Position numbers and translations under genes: made by a program. DNA of 64,000 nt from contig OX326957.1 of the NCBI GenBank assembly GCA_946800325.1, positions 53,687,798 through 53,751,797 of the forward strand, in the 5' to 3' direction. This DNA comes from Luzula sylvatica (taxonomy: Eukaryota; Streptophyta; Magnoliopsida; Poales; Juncaceae). A model generated the notes under the pieces. It was not told the DNA's origin and did not search any database. It saw nothing but the letters and a program-made list of their open reading frames with translations. Positions 46,196 through 57,855 of this stretch are shown here, piece after piece; within the stretch, counting starts at the first letter, position 1; the number at the start of each line of letters is the position of its first letter.

Positions 46196-46668
46196 TGAAG
46201 GGAAATCACCCGACCCCGGGCCCGCGCAGCAGATATGAAGGCCCGGTCCGGTTCCCAAAATTCAAGATCACGCCATGACTTCGAGGGTACGATGCAAAGT
46301 AGGATAGACGATTACCAGCGTGAAATTGATCACGCACGACGGGTTGATCGCTCGCATCCTTTCCTTCTGCGGTGTCACGTTGGTGACTAGCCCGTGCGTC
46401 CCATACCACACGTCTCCCACCGTCTTGACACGTCTCCGATTATCTTCGTGCGTCCCATGCCCGCACGCTTCTCACCGCTTCGTCGCCGACAGTTTTGCTC
46501 CTTCGGTTTGATCACAATCGAAGAGTCACAAGTGTCGCGAAGAGTCACAAGTGTCGCTCCTCTACCCGTATCCACCGTGAGTCGTAGCACCTCGGTCGCA
46601 GATGCACCTGCCTAGACAATGCACCGGCGAACTTGCATGATTGAATTGATTCTCTAAACCGAGAAAAA
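46196..46668 (-). repeat. Truncated 5' LTR of element D (about 473 of 1,095 bp)
   Basis: Matches the 3' LTR from its inner end up to GAGAAAAA, then switches abruptly to LINE sequence. A short tandem duplication (CGAAGAGTCACAAGTGTCG) lies at about 46519-46556. U3 and the outer target duplication are lost. Confidence 0.88.
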
Positions 46669-47351
46669 ATGTGTATGTGCAATTAAGGAGGAGGTGTTCT
46701 TTTGTTTCTTGTTGTCTCCCACAAAGAGTGCAAGTTGGTGTGTGGTTCCACCCTTTCCTATTTAGAAGTTCGGCTGTGTTTATTCTACCTAGTATGGCAA
46801 GCCATAGGAAGACCTTGCATTTTGGAGGCGCTATAATCCGCCATAGCCGACTATGCCACTCGGTTACCACACCCGAATTTCTAAGAAAGTTGTATGCCGT
46901 TTTCGATGTGAAGATGTTGCTAGGTTCCCATCTCCAGTGGGTTATGTTGTCGACTTCATTGTTATGTATTGACATTCGATATGCGGAGATTAGTTTGCGT
47001 AGTTCTTTAATGAAGTAGGACGATTTAGCATCGGGTATGTTCGTTAGTTCCGACGTGGTTTCAATATTGTACAATTGGGTTACGTAATTGCCCCAAATGT
47101 TGGGTTGTTCCTCGTCTATTTTCCAAAGGAATTTCATGAGCAAAGCATCATTCATTTGTTCCAAATTTAGCATCCCTAGACCCCCGTTTATCTTTGGGAG
47201 GCATACTTTCTCCCAATTTACTAGGCATTTGCCCGGATTGAGTTTATCGGATCCGCTCCATAAGAACGCTCTTATGAGTTTGTTTATGTGTTGTATTACC
47301 CATTTTGGTAGTTTCATCACTTGCATTATTAATGTTGAAGTTGTAACATAA
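46669..47351 (-). pseudogene. LINE retrotransposon fragment: end of RT and zf-RVT domain
   Basis: On minus the translation MQVMKLPKWVIQHINKLIRAFLW...NWEKVCLPKINGGLG matches the region after the reverse transcriptase of plant L1-type LINEs. It continues to a zf-RVT module (WRIIAPPKCKVFLWLA, CTLCG...EHLLLNC). The ORF (47326-46562) runs on past the breakpoint into D's LTR, so its last ~34 residues are LTR-derived. There is no poly-A tail and no target duplication, and both LINE ends are missing. Confidence 0.88.
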
Positions 47352-49618
47352 TCCTAAAAAATGGTTTCATCATTTTTGATGATGAAACACACGGGATCTC
47401 ATTCTGGCCCGTTCCCACTCTCTAACGAATCCAACGACTCGGCAATGAAAATATAGAAAAATAATGTGTTTCGCCATGTAAGACGACAAAACATATTTGT
47501 GTAAAATAATTATTTCTGCAAATTCAAGCCCCATCGTTATTTTTGGAAATCGAAAACAATTTAAAGTTATACGTCATAAAAAAGATCTTATTGCCGTCTG
47601 TATAATCGGCTAGCCGATATTCAGCAAACACAAGAAAGACATTTTCTTTTTCAAACTTCCAAAAGAAAACCTCATTTTGCATGGGCATACATGAAAAATG
47701 CCCATTGCCCCAAGAAAAATAAAATAGAAAGAATGGGCCAAAAGAGATAGGAAGACTTCTGCTTTAATCCTATTAGGTTTTTTGTTTGTTTTGGCAACCT
47801 ACAAGATGGTTAGCTTGACATAATGATGTTGACCTATAATTAGGATGTTAAAAATTGATTAATTATAAAAATGAGCCTATAAAAGTGAATGGAATTTTGT
47901 TTTAGGACTTAGTTTTTATCTAATCTGCATATAGTGCTATTCCTAGTTGGGTGGCATGGTTAATATCTTAATGTCCTCCAGTTCGAGCACACACTGGATA
48001 CGCCCGTATTGAAAGCCTGTCATTTGTATCATTAGAATCAATAATGGACTTCTTCTTGTACCGTAATAATGGAGATGGGATAGAAAAAGGTTAAGGTCCC
48101 AAATCTAGAAGGGACAAACAAGGGTGCAATAAAAAATCCTTTCTTTTTGTGTGCAAGAGGAACCCTATACCTTTGTGAAGTCATTTGCAATAAACAAATT
48201 TGCACATAAAGCTCCAAGCCATTTGGTCCTATTTGTTTAATTGCTATTCGAGTCTTTCGGTTATGCTGTAATTATTACTTAATAAATATTCCTCCTAAAT
48301 AAAGTTGGTCCTTTAAACTCTCTTAGTCAAAATTTAAGAAAAAATAGTAGTTATTTCTATATTTATCAACGCTTTATGTCATGAGCGGTACATAACTTTT
48401 TTTATTGTAATTTACATGCAATTCTCACTATTGCGTGATATAACTTTGCTAATTAATAAATGAAAAATTATACTTGTCCCCTCCCCTTTAATATTCCCTC
48501 AATAAATTGATGTATTGATAATATATAATAAATGCATTAAATATTCAATTATTTTAAATAATAAATCATAATACGTGGCAAACCGTATTAATTGGATGGC
48601 AAAATCATATTTATTAGGTGGTAAACCACATTTATTATGTGGTAAACCAAATTATTAAAAAATGATTTGGTTTATTTAATTTTTTATTATATTTGATTTT
48701 ACACATGATAAATTATATTTATTTAAACAAATTTTTATTATTTTATTTTCAATTTTTCTTAAAAACAAAATATTTTCATTTTTATTTTGCTGATTTCTTC
48801 GAACGTATTATATTTATTTTCATTGTTATATTTTTGTTTATTTTATGATAGTTTTATTCATGTGTATCCGTTTAACACATGTTAAACGATGTATTAGTTC
48901 GGTCCAATAACTTCGAATGTATTAGTTCGGAAAACAAACTGCCACTTTAAATTTGGAATTAGACTCTTTCAGCACACCAGTTGTCTGTGGAGAGGTCTAA
49001 TATTGATTGCTTCTAACGAAACTATGTATTCAATATGATATCGACCCAGACAAATTCCTTCCTTGAAAAGAACTAATTTGATGAATCGTATTTATGGTTT
49101 TATTGAGGTATCCTTCGTCAGGGGAGCATCTTGCTCTCATGAATCCTTCTTCTTGACTTTGTTCAATTATGCCTTCTCTCAGGGCAGGCATTATGTGCAG
49201 CAAAAGTCAGAACGGCTACAACTACGGGAATAGTGACCCTTCTCACTTTCATACCGGTTATGCCCTTCTTTTCTTTTGCCGACTAGTTAGTCAATATATA
49301 TACATAGCAGTTCATTTTATTTCTAGTCTAACAAGGACTTATTCTTGCACAACCATGACTTTCTCTGCATATTCCAAAAATGAAGAAGAAAACATAATTG
49401 TTGATGTAATCGCTTAGGCTGACGTTGTCGCTTTATATAGATAGATCCGAAGTCGTCGTCGAAATCACAATGATAAGAGCCAAAATAGAGTCGATTATTC
49501 TTTAAAGACCTAAACGTATCTTCATAAGTTGGTATATAGTCTAGAATCAGAGTCATTTTGTTCATATTTTTATGACGATAAGGAACTTTTGACATTAGCA
49601 TATGAGGTCATATACTAC
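47352..49618. other. AT-rich intergenic DNA with one short hairpin
   Basis: No gene recognised. GTTTCATCAT and ATGATGAAAC form a near-perfect hairpin at about 47373-47398. At about 47933-48005 a sequence with a TAGTTGGGTGGC A-box-like word and CAGTTCGAGCAC B-box-like word may be a decayed tRNA-derived SINE. ORFs near 49169-49417 show no domain. Confidence 0.4.
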
Positions 49619-49866
49619 CCCTGTATTTTCCCACAACATCCTCTATATTCCTAATTGATGATTAATTAGCATGATCATTAACAAAGTACATCCGATTAAC
49701 AATTAATTAATATATAATTAAAATACATATACATTAATAATTCTTAATTAATATCAATTAACTGTTAATCGGATGTATTTTTGTTAATGACCATACTAAT
49801 TAATCATCAATTAATAATTAATTGGTGATATAGAGGATACGGTGGGGAAATGAGGAGGTATGGTAT
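49619..49866. mobile_element. Foldback MITE (~245 bp)
   Basis: Left half and right half are inverted copies along almost their whole length: ACATCCTCTATAT with ATATAGAGGATAC; TTGATGATTAATTAG with TAATTAATCATCAATTA; ACATCCGATTAACA with TGTTAATCGGATGTA. Ends resemble TACTACCCCTGTATTT and AAATGAGGAGGTATG. The target duplication is not certain. Confidence 0.75.
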
Positions 49867-50841
49867 AATTATCTGTAGCATATCACGTATACCAAAATAA
49901 CCAACCGTACAATTTGTATAGAAAAAAGAAAGAAAGGCGTCGAAGCAGATGTGTAGCCAGGAATTAAACTCTCTGCGATCATGTATAAATGGAAGGAATA
50001 TAATCTGCATAGTCCCCAACGTCGGTGAGCTCCCATAAATCTTAACTCTCGTTTCTCTCACATATGCAACTGGAATCTAATCCTTCGTGTCATGGCAAAA
50101 TAAGGGCAAAATGACGATGAGCATGGAGCTTCGTTCATTCGTTGAATAAAACAAATAGACACTAAACATAATTAATGTATGGAGATTAGTCTTTTATGTT
50201 GTCTTAATTTTTTTTGATTAACTTATGGTGTCTTAATTATGTCAATGTCTCCTTTAAACAAACACTAGACATAAAAAAAACACCCATTAATTTCAGTATT
50301 TGTAGGATTTTGATTAATATTAAGGTCTATATTGGTTTAAACCATACATGCAACAATCAATTTAAAATTCAAAAATTAAACGACTCAGTTGGTCCGCTAG
50401 TCTAAACACAAATTCGGGCCTACACGAGACAAGGAGCAAGAGATTGAGCAATACACGAAAAAGGTATAATGCATGTCAATGTCTTCTATATAAAAAGGCT
50501 CTTTCACATGTTATTTGGTCCCTCGAGTAAGATTTGTTTGATTGTAAATGTACCAAAAGGAGCAAACACAATCCTTGGAATCACTTGGCTATGCTGACTC
50601 TAAACCTAGTCATATATTTATATAATGGAAATAAGCATCATTTAATCACAATGTCAATGTGGTGTCCCCGAGTTTCCCTATTATTATGCAAACCAAGAAA
50701 TACCTTTGGAATATATATAAGCCATAGACCTCGTTATCAAACACAAAAAGGGAAAAATGTAAAAGCCCACAAACTCATAGCCACATTAAATTTAATAATA
50801 AAATGATTAAAAAAAAGTTGAGAGAGAAACGGAGAAAGATA
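49867..50841. other. AT-rich intergenic DNA, no gene seen
   Basis: Short ORFs without domains only. Confidence 0.45.
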
Positions 50842-51182
50842 TCTATATATTAAAAGAGGTCCTACATGGTGTGTTTGAGATTCTCTCGACATCATTTGTA
50901 TCGTCAATTAACAATTAATTAATATGATAGTTAACAAAAAAAATTATTAATAATTAATTAATATATAATTAAAATTAAAATACATATGAATTAACATTTC
51001 TTAATCAATATTAATTATCTTGTGTCTTAAATGAATTATTTATATGTCAGGGTTTGTGCATGCTAAACTTCTGAGATGTGCAAGAACCCTGAAAAGAGTT
51101 TTTGGGCACATGATTTTGAAAATAAAAGAGGAATTGGAAGCTGTTTTTTTAGAGATTCACGTGCAAAAGAGTTTCTTTCTAG
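50842..51182 (+). mobile_element. Possible short Helitron
   Basis: Starts TCTATATATTAAAAGAGG after an A, like the 5' end of many plant Helitrons, and ends CACGTGCAAAAGAGTTTC...CTAG, similar to the 3' end at about 62170. The base after CTAG is A rather than T, and the interior (ATTAACAATTAATTAATATG) resembles the MITE at 49.7 kb, so the call is weak. Confidence 0.3.
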
Positions 51183-51199
51183 ATTATACATGTATAATA

Positions 51200-51336
51200 T
51201 TTTTTTTTTATAATAAATGGAGAAGGCTCATATGTCCTCCATCCATTGATGTCAACGGGAATCAAACCCACAACCACTCACAACACATGGATTTTTGTGC
51301 GTCACACTTAACCAACTAGGCTATGGGCCCATTGAC
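51200..51336 (-). mobile_element. tRNA-derived SINE with 16-bp target duplication
   Basis: On minus the head has a Pol III A box (TAGCCTAGTTGGTTAAG) and B box (GGTTTGATTCCC) and is followed by an A-rich tail. TTATACATGTATAATA stands on both sides (51184-51199 and 51337-51352), which is long and perfect as expected for LINE-mediated insertion. Confidence 0.85.
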
Positions 51337-51352
51337 TTATACATGTATAATA

Positions 51353-52197
51353 ATAAGGTTAGAGTTTGATATAGTTTGTATATGGAGGAGAAATAGTGTC
51401 CCCTTCATTCTTTTTCCTCCTCATCAAAAAAAAACTTGGGAACAAGGTAAAAATTAACCTTCTCCTCCATTCTCATTCCCTCCCTCTCATTCTCTCTCAT
51501 TGGAGTAGTTAAGGTATTCTAACTTGTTAGATACCCAAAATTCATATAGGATCATATTATGTATTTTATCAATATAAAATAGATGGACGTTTGAGTCCAA
51601 TTAATTATTTTTCAAAAAAAAAATTATATTGTAATATTGGATCTGGCCAAGGTTGCCGATATCAATACCTGTCTCGTCCGTACAATCATTAGTTAATTAA
51701 TTATTTCTCTCTTGTCTCAGGGACCCAATTGTCAATTTTTTTCATTCAGGAGTAGCATTCTCTTCTCTTAAATATTGCAAGCATTTACTGGTACAATAAA
51801 ATTAAGGGATAAAGGTAATGTACTTTACCGACGTGTAATTTATATATACGCCATGAATAAAAATACTATACGTGACCGTTTAATTTTTTTCTATTTTTTA
51901 TTGTATTTGTATACTCCTGACTCACATCACAAACAAATATAAATTGTTTTACGAAAACTATAAATCTGGCCGACTTGTGTAAATTTTTTTACCTTGAAAT
52001 ATATATTAATATGATACATACATAAAGATATATTATACATATAAAAACATATAACATGTATTTGTGTTTCAAAAATATATGTTAGCCTAGTTGTTCACAA
52101 ACATAAAGATATATTATACATATAAAAACATATAAAAACATATAACATGTATTATACATAAAGATATTTTTTTACCTTAAAATTTTTTTACCAACTA
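51353..52197. other. AT-rich intergenic DNA
   Basis: No gene. The words ACATAAAGATATATTATACATATAAAAACATATAA... occur twice (about 52020 and 52099), and a lone GTTAGCCTAGTTG at about 52081 looks like a SINE head fragment duplicated with its flank. Confidence 0.4.
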
Positions 52198-52412
52198 GAG
52201 TTAGCCTAGTTGGTCACACCTCTTGGCTAGGGAGCGAGAGGTGTGGGGTTCGATTCCCGGTGGGAACACTGGATTATAAATTAAATGTTAAATGATTGAA
52301 TAGAGTGTGTGGTCTACGGGCCGGCCTACGGGTTTGTAATAAAAATAAAAAAAAAGGAGATTGTGTTTGGAAGTGGGACTTTGAGCCCTCTCCGAATTTA
52401 CTCAAAAAAAAA
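52198..52412 (+). mobile_element. tRNA-derived SINE
   Basis: A box TAGCCTAGTTGGTCAC and B box GGTTCGATTCCCGG near 52202-52262, then a tRNA-unrelated body with GGTCTACGGGCCGGCCTACGG and an A-rich end before an (AT)n run. Clear target duplications are not visible. Confidence 0.75.
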
Positions 52413-54589
52413 TATATATATATATATATATGATACATCCAAACAAAATTAACAAACAACATATATCATAAATGTAAAAAAATATACAATATGTATTGTG
52501 TTTTTAAAAAAATATATCATACATTTAAAAAGTAAGATGTGCATCCAAAAAACATAGCACCATCGTATAAATAAGGTATAAAATCTGGATGAGAGACGAC
52601 ATGCCTTTTTGGCGTGTGTCGGAGTGCACACAGTTCGGTCAAAATTGAAACAAATCAATTCCCACGCGTCGGTCAAATTTTTGTGCACTTCAATGCATTC
52701 CAAAACGCAGATAGTCTCTAGTCCAGGTTTTACACCTTATTTTAGATGTATGAATATGTTTATGTGTTATATATATATTTCTATGCATCTTATACATTTT
52801 AGATGTATGATATACATTTTTTAAAACATGTTATATATTTTTTACATCTATAATATATTTTTAAATTTATCATATATAATTTATATGTATGATATATCTT
52901 TTTAAATACAAATAAAAGGTATACATTTTTAAATGTATGATATATACTTTTATGTATGTATGATACACATTTTAAAGTAAAATTACACGAGTGTACCGGA
53001 TTTATATTTTAGAGTGTGTCGTGTATCGTGTGTTTATTGATGACACAAATATTAAATGCATATCAATGAAGTGCAAAAGTCGATCCTACATTAAACCAAC
53101 CTTCAAGGGGATTGCTATTACACTCCGGATCGCCCCTTTTAACCATTTCGCGTCGCGTGGCAAATGCAGGGTTAAAAAAGGGTGTAGGCGGAAAATAGAC
53201 AAGTAGCCTTTTTTCGTGCAGCGCCTTCAAATTTGAATTTTGGTTCAAATAATAATAGATCTTTCATCGATTGTATTTGTGTAGAACAAAATTATAAAAT
53301 AATTGAATTTTTTTATTGATTTTTTGGAATGTATACGGATAAGCTAATGATTTCTTTTTCCCACGAGAAATTTGTATGTTATTGATTTATTCCAAATTTT
53401 CCTTCCTTCTTATCTCTTTCGGATCTTGAAGGATGAGGGGTGTGTGTGTGTGAAAGAGGACACCACACCTTGCACTTCGAATGGAGCACAACTAACATGC
53501 AATTATTATTGGATGAAATTCTTGTTCTTGATTCTGGGTATTTACATTACAATATCTCTATTTTCAAAGATATACAATTAATTTAGACTATTGTATTAAA
53601 TCTGGATGCAGTTCAATATAACGGAATAATTCCTAAAATATACTAAACATTATTTTTTTTGTTTTTGGTCACGAATTCCTGACATTGTGATGATTGACGA
53701 AGCACATTACAGCAAAGCATAATGGCATAAAATTAATGAAAGCATGCAGGATATGGGCAAGCCGTTATTTGTGCCCAATTTTCAAATATTTTTTCCGATA
53801 CCTATCAGCCAGCTATTAATTATTTGTAAATATCCTAACATTATTTATGTTATCAACTCATCGCAATAATTATGGAGTACATACTTTCAAATCATGTATT
53901 GAAATTTTCTAACAAATTAAGAAGAATTATATAATTATTTTTAAATATTGAGTATTTGATATTAACTTATTAGTATTTTCATTTGCAGTTTGATACCAAA
54001 CCCTGCGTAGTAATGCTTTCTCCAATTTTATCTTTTAGTTGTTTTGTTTGAAAATTAACATCAGATTAGGCAATAAAAGGGATCAACTAAAATATCTTAA
54101 ATTTACCCATACCCTATTTTAAAACAATCCTTGTGCAATTTTCTTTCGTTACATTCATTTCAACCATTAAATTATGATATGTGACAAAATTTAACCATTG
54201 ACAAATCATTGATTTTTTATAATCATATTTTATTTGTAACTATTTAAGTATCCATTATTTTACATCATGATTTAATCCTTCTTAGAAAATCATTTCATCG
54301 TACATTGATGACATGAACTATTATTATTGGCTAGATTCACGTTACACTAAGTATATTTAATTATTTATCATTTCACACAAGGTTACATGATCATATATAA
54401 ATGTAATTGAAGATGAAAAATTTATATATATAATACATATTATAAAACAAACATCATACATTAGTATTATTTTTACAAATTTAATTTTAAAAATTCATCA
54501 CATATAGTTGTTTTAATAACTTTTTATTTTGACATCGATATTAGAATAATTCATACATATCTTTTTCATAATTTAAATTTGTAAAAACA
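52413..54589. other. AT-rich intergenic DNA, no gene seen
   Basis: TGTATGATATAC-like words recur between 52740 and 52980. Short ORFs (for example 53372-53581) carry no recognisable domain. Confidence 0.45.
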
Positions 54590-55285
54590 TTATGTGAGAA
54601 AATAAAATGCAAAAAAAATGCATTTGTACATAATATAATTTTTAATATTTTATTTACATAATACAATTTTAAGTATTATTTTTTTTTTTAAACGTAACTG
54701 TAAGAATCCCATATATTAAGTTGATTATATTTGCGTTTTAATCAAACAAATTTAATATTAAAATTTAAAAAAGTTTATCCATCTGAATAATTTCTCAAAC
54801 TCATAAACACCTATCAAATAGTATTGTTATTTTTTAAAATGTAAATTAAAAAGAATCTAATGATATAAAATAATTTATATTTATGTTTATGCTAAATTAA
54901 AATTTTATATTATTTTATTAGATTACGTTCACTATTAAGTTGATGTTATATTTATAATTTTCATTGCACTTTTAATCAATAAAAAAATACTAATAGTATA
55001 TAATTAATAATGTGTTACTACATATGTTTGTTGTTATAGTTTTTTCGTAAAATCGTGTTATGCCTCGTATATTATTAAACAATGTCAATAATATAAATAT
55101 TATTATTTGATTAAAAATATTGGATTTTTTTTGTTATTATAATGTAAAATAATCTTAAAATATATACGTAATCATAGATAAATGAATTTAAATAATTTTA
55201 TTATGAAATTATAATATCAATATAAATATGTATTTTATATTATAAATAAAATTCTGGCCGAGTAACACTCTGTTCTCCTAGTCAT
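54590..55285 (+). mobile_element. Diverged relative of the interior of the 1.1-kb hAT elements, ending in a Helitron-like CTAGT
   Basis: Collinear with about 59210-59974 and 62874-63637: the same order of words (AGTATTATT, GTTTATCCATCT, GATATAAAATAATTT, TAATAA(T/C)GTGTTACTACATATG, ATCATAGATAAATGAATT), with many substitutions. It lacks the hAT termini. It ends TTCTCCTAGT as those copies do internally (TTCTCCTAGT at about 59965-59974). Confidence 0.6.
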
Positions 55286-55564
55286 GGATAACAGAGGCAG
55301 CAGAAGAAAAACAATTAATAACAAATTAAATTTCCTCATAGGCCCATATTAGCAGAAAGGTCCATACAAAAGTAGGTTTTTACTGATAATTGAGCTGAGG
55401 GTTCCTAAACAGGCCAAACTTTGAGCCCATTGTCATAACTTAATTAAAAGTAAAATTGGCCTACTAATATAACGATAAAATATGAGGCCTATATCATTGA
55501 ATTGCATCTTCTTTCTTCAGTGAACAAAATTGTTTCTCATCATGACCTCTGTATTTGGTGGCCG

Positions 55565-56135
55565 TAGGGGTGTCAATGGGGCGGATATTGCCCGAACAGA
55601 CCCGAACCGTATCCGAAAAATGTCCGGATCCGGATGGAACCGGATCCGGAACCGTATCCGTATTTACGGGTACCGATCCGGATCTAGGAGCTAAAATTTT
55701 GATGGATCCAGATATGAATCCGGATACTATCCGGATCCGAATAAAATTTGTAAACGGATATCCGTTTTGTTGTAATCATGATCAAAATTATAATAATACA
55801 TAATAGACAATAACTATAATTTAATTTACAATAATACATAATAATCAATAATCACTTATATATATGTGTATATATATAATTTGTTTTAAAACTATAAAAT
55901 AATCAAAATTTGAATTCTAAAAATATTATTATATTATTATATCATAGTATCCGTTTTAATATTCGAATATGATCCGTATCCGTATCCGTATCCGACAATA
56001 TCCGAATCGTATCCGTATCCGTTTAATATCCGAACCGTATCCGGATCCGGGTAGTGCTGTATCCGGATCCATATCCGGAAAAAAAAAATGGATATGGATC
56101 TGGTACAACCACTATCCGAACCGTTGACACCCCTA
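55565..56135. mobile_element. Non-autonomous hAT element, 571 bp, with ATCCG repeats
   Basis: Perfect 12-bp terminal inverted repeats TAGGGGTGTCAA / TTGACACCCCTA and a perfect 8-bp target duplication GGTGGCCG (55557-55564 and 56136-56143). Both subterminal regions are dense in ATCCGTATCC and CCGGATCC words, likely transposase-binding repeats by analogy with other hAT elements. The centre is AT-rich. There is no coding capacity; the two ORFs over it are repeat reading. Confidence 0.93.
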
Positions 56136-56143
56136 GGTGGCCG

Positions 56144-56590
56144 CCAAAGAAGTCTTGGAATTATTAATTTCAAAATTTGTTTGGACGTTTGGAAAATATA
56201 ATTTTATATTTGGTTGTTTATATTAGCAATTATAAAGTAATAATAATATTAATATTAATATTAATATTACTATTATATTTATATAATTAATATATTATAT
56301 ATTATTGTAATAATATTAAATGTATTTTTACATTTTTATAATAACAGTAAATGTTTTGTTAAATTATTATAGTATTATATTTTATCCATAATAATATATA
56401 TAATGTTATATTAATTACATGGATATAATAATAATAATAATAGTGTAATAATATTATAATTATTATTATATTAAATGTATTGTTAAATTATTATAGTATT
56501 ATATTTTATCAATATAATATTATTTTTATGATAATATATATAATTTTATTTTAATTATATATAATATAATTAGTATGTACTATAATAATA

Positions 56591-56641
<51 letters not shown>

Positions 56642-57170
56642 GAGTAACGAATAAAATTATTATATTATATTTATTATATCCATATAATACATATTGTAAT
56701 AATATAATATTATAATATGTATTGTTATATTATTATAATATTGTATTTTATGATCCTTATAAGAATATTATGTACAGTAATCTATATAATATAATATTAA
56801 TTATACAGATATAATATAATTATTGTATTTTATTATAATAAAATATTATATTATATTAAATATATGGATTTAATAATTATCATATAATTATTCTTTAATA
56901 ATATTATAATTATTACTATGTTATATAGGAATTATATTATATTAATAAAATAATTATTTTATCTAGATAATATTTTTATATGCATTGTTATGTTATTATA
57001 ATACTGTATTCTATCCTTATAATAATATTGTTTATTGTAAGATATATAATATTATCTTAATTATATAGATATAATATAATTATTATATATTATTATAATA
57101 ATAATATATAATATAATATTAATTATGTAGATTTAATAATTATAATATAATTATTTTTTAGTTAACAATT
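56144..57170. repeat. Nearly pure A/T block
   Basis: Mostly TAATATTATAATA-type sequence with very few G or C, including an (ATT)n run at about 56587-56640. No gene. Similar words (ATATAATATTA, TATTTTATC) recur, suggesting repeated local duplication. Confidence 0.7.
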
Positions 57171-57855
57171 TGCTCCGCTTTGACACTTCTCAAATTTGAG
57201 GAATCAAATTTTAATGGATTTATGGAATAATAAAATTTCAAGAATGATATAATTGCACTCTTGTACTTGTACACCTACCAAACAAAGAAATTACATTTAC
57301 CTCATTTTAAGATAGTAAGATATTCGGGCATTTTTATTTCTTTCAAAATTACTAGCATGGACCCTCGTTTCTTTTTAATATAATTTATATTTTTTAAACA
57401 TGAAATACTTATGTTTTATTGTACTTGAGTCAATTTTAATATAACTTTAGATTATCATTAATTAAATTATATTTATACAGGTAACGAATTATAGTTTTAC
57501 ATACTTTGTATGTTTTATAAGATCTTATTTTTAATTTTCACAATGTTATTTTTAATTATAATTTCATTTGTAAAAATACAATTGATCCAAAAACAAATTG
57601 TTATAGCAATTGTGTATTTTATAATACTGCAAATGAGTTAAAAATTTAAATTATCTATGATAACATATATATTTTTTATTTTAGGTTCATGGATTTGTTC
57701 CTAAAAACATGAATATTTTATTTTATAACATCCGAGAGGACTCTGATCTTGCAAGTTTTAGTTGAAACAATTATCTTCACGTAAATATCATTTTTTTTTA
57801 TTATACAAATTTAAGAAGAGTAACGAACAAAATGGAGTACATGTCTCTTCACCAA
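57171..57855. other. 3' flank of the CAF1 gene
   Basis: AT-rich, no other gene seen. A polyadenylation site for the minus-strand gene would lie here but cannot be pinpointed. Confidence 0.4.

Larger units (their letters stand above)
6335..46668 (-). mobile_element. Element D: outermost copia-like LTR retrotransposon, coding-dead, hosting all other elements of the stack
   Basis: D runs on the minus strand from a truncated 5' LTR (46196-46668) to a complete 3' LTR (6335-7429). The primer site complementary to initiator tRNA-Met (TGGTATCAGAGC read on minus) is at 46183-46194. The purine tract GAGTGGGAGAC (minus) lies at 7430-7440, next to the 3' LTR. D's own sequence is 45200-46182 (leader), about 40526-45200 plus 38647-38817 (decayed gag/pol and 3' region) and 7430-7487. 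It is interrupted by A (7488-38641) and by a gypsy solo LTR. Recognisable but frame-broken pol words remain, for example the RNase H end near 41553-41580 and an RT word near 42850-42880. LTR and internal sequence are related to element B. Confidence 0.85.

Noticed and set aside
46206..46409. ORFs beginning MVWDARASHQRD in D LTRs (also 6345-6548)
   Set aside because: LTR sequence without domain; present because both LTRs are copies.
6330..46673. Target duplication of element D
   Set aside because: The left flank ATTTT has no partner because D's 5' LTR is truncated and joined to a LINE fragment.
51286..51330. tRNA gene (A and B boxes; likewise at 52202-52262)
   Set aside because: No cloverleaf with a closed acceptor stem; followed by a tRNA-unrelated body and A-rich tail, and one copy has a 16-bp target duplication, so these are SINEs.
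56144..57170. Possible replication origin or matrix attachment region in the A/T block
   Set aside because: Base composition alone does not show it; nothing specific beyond A/T richness was seen.
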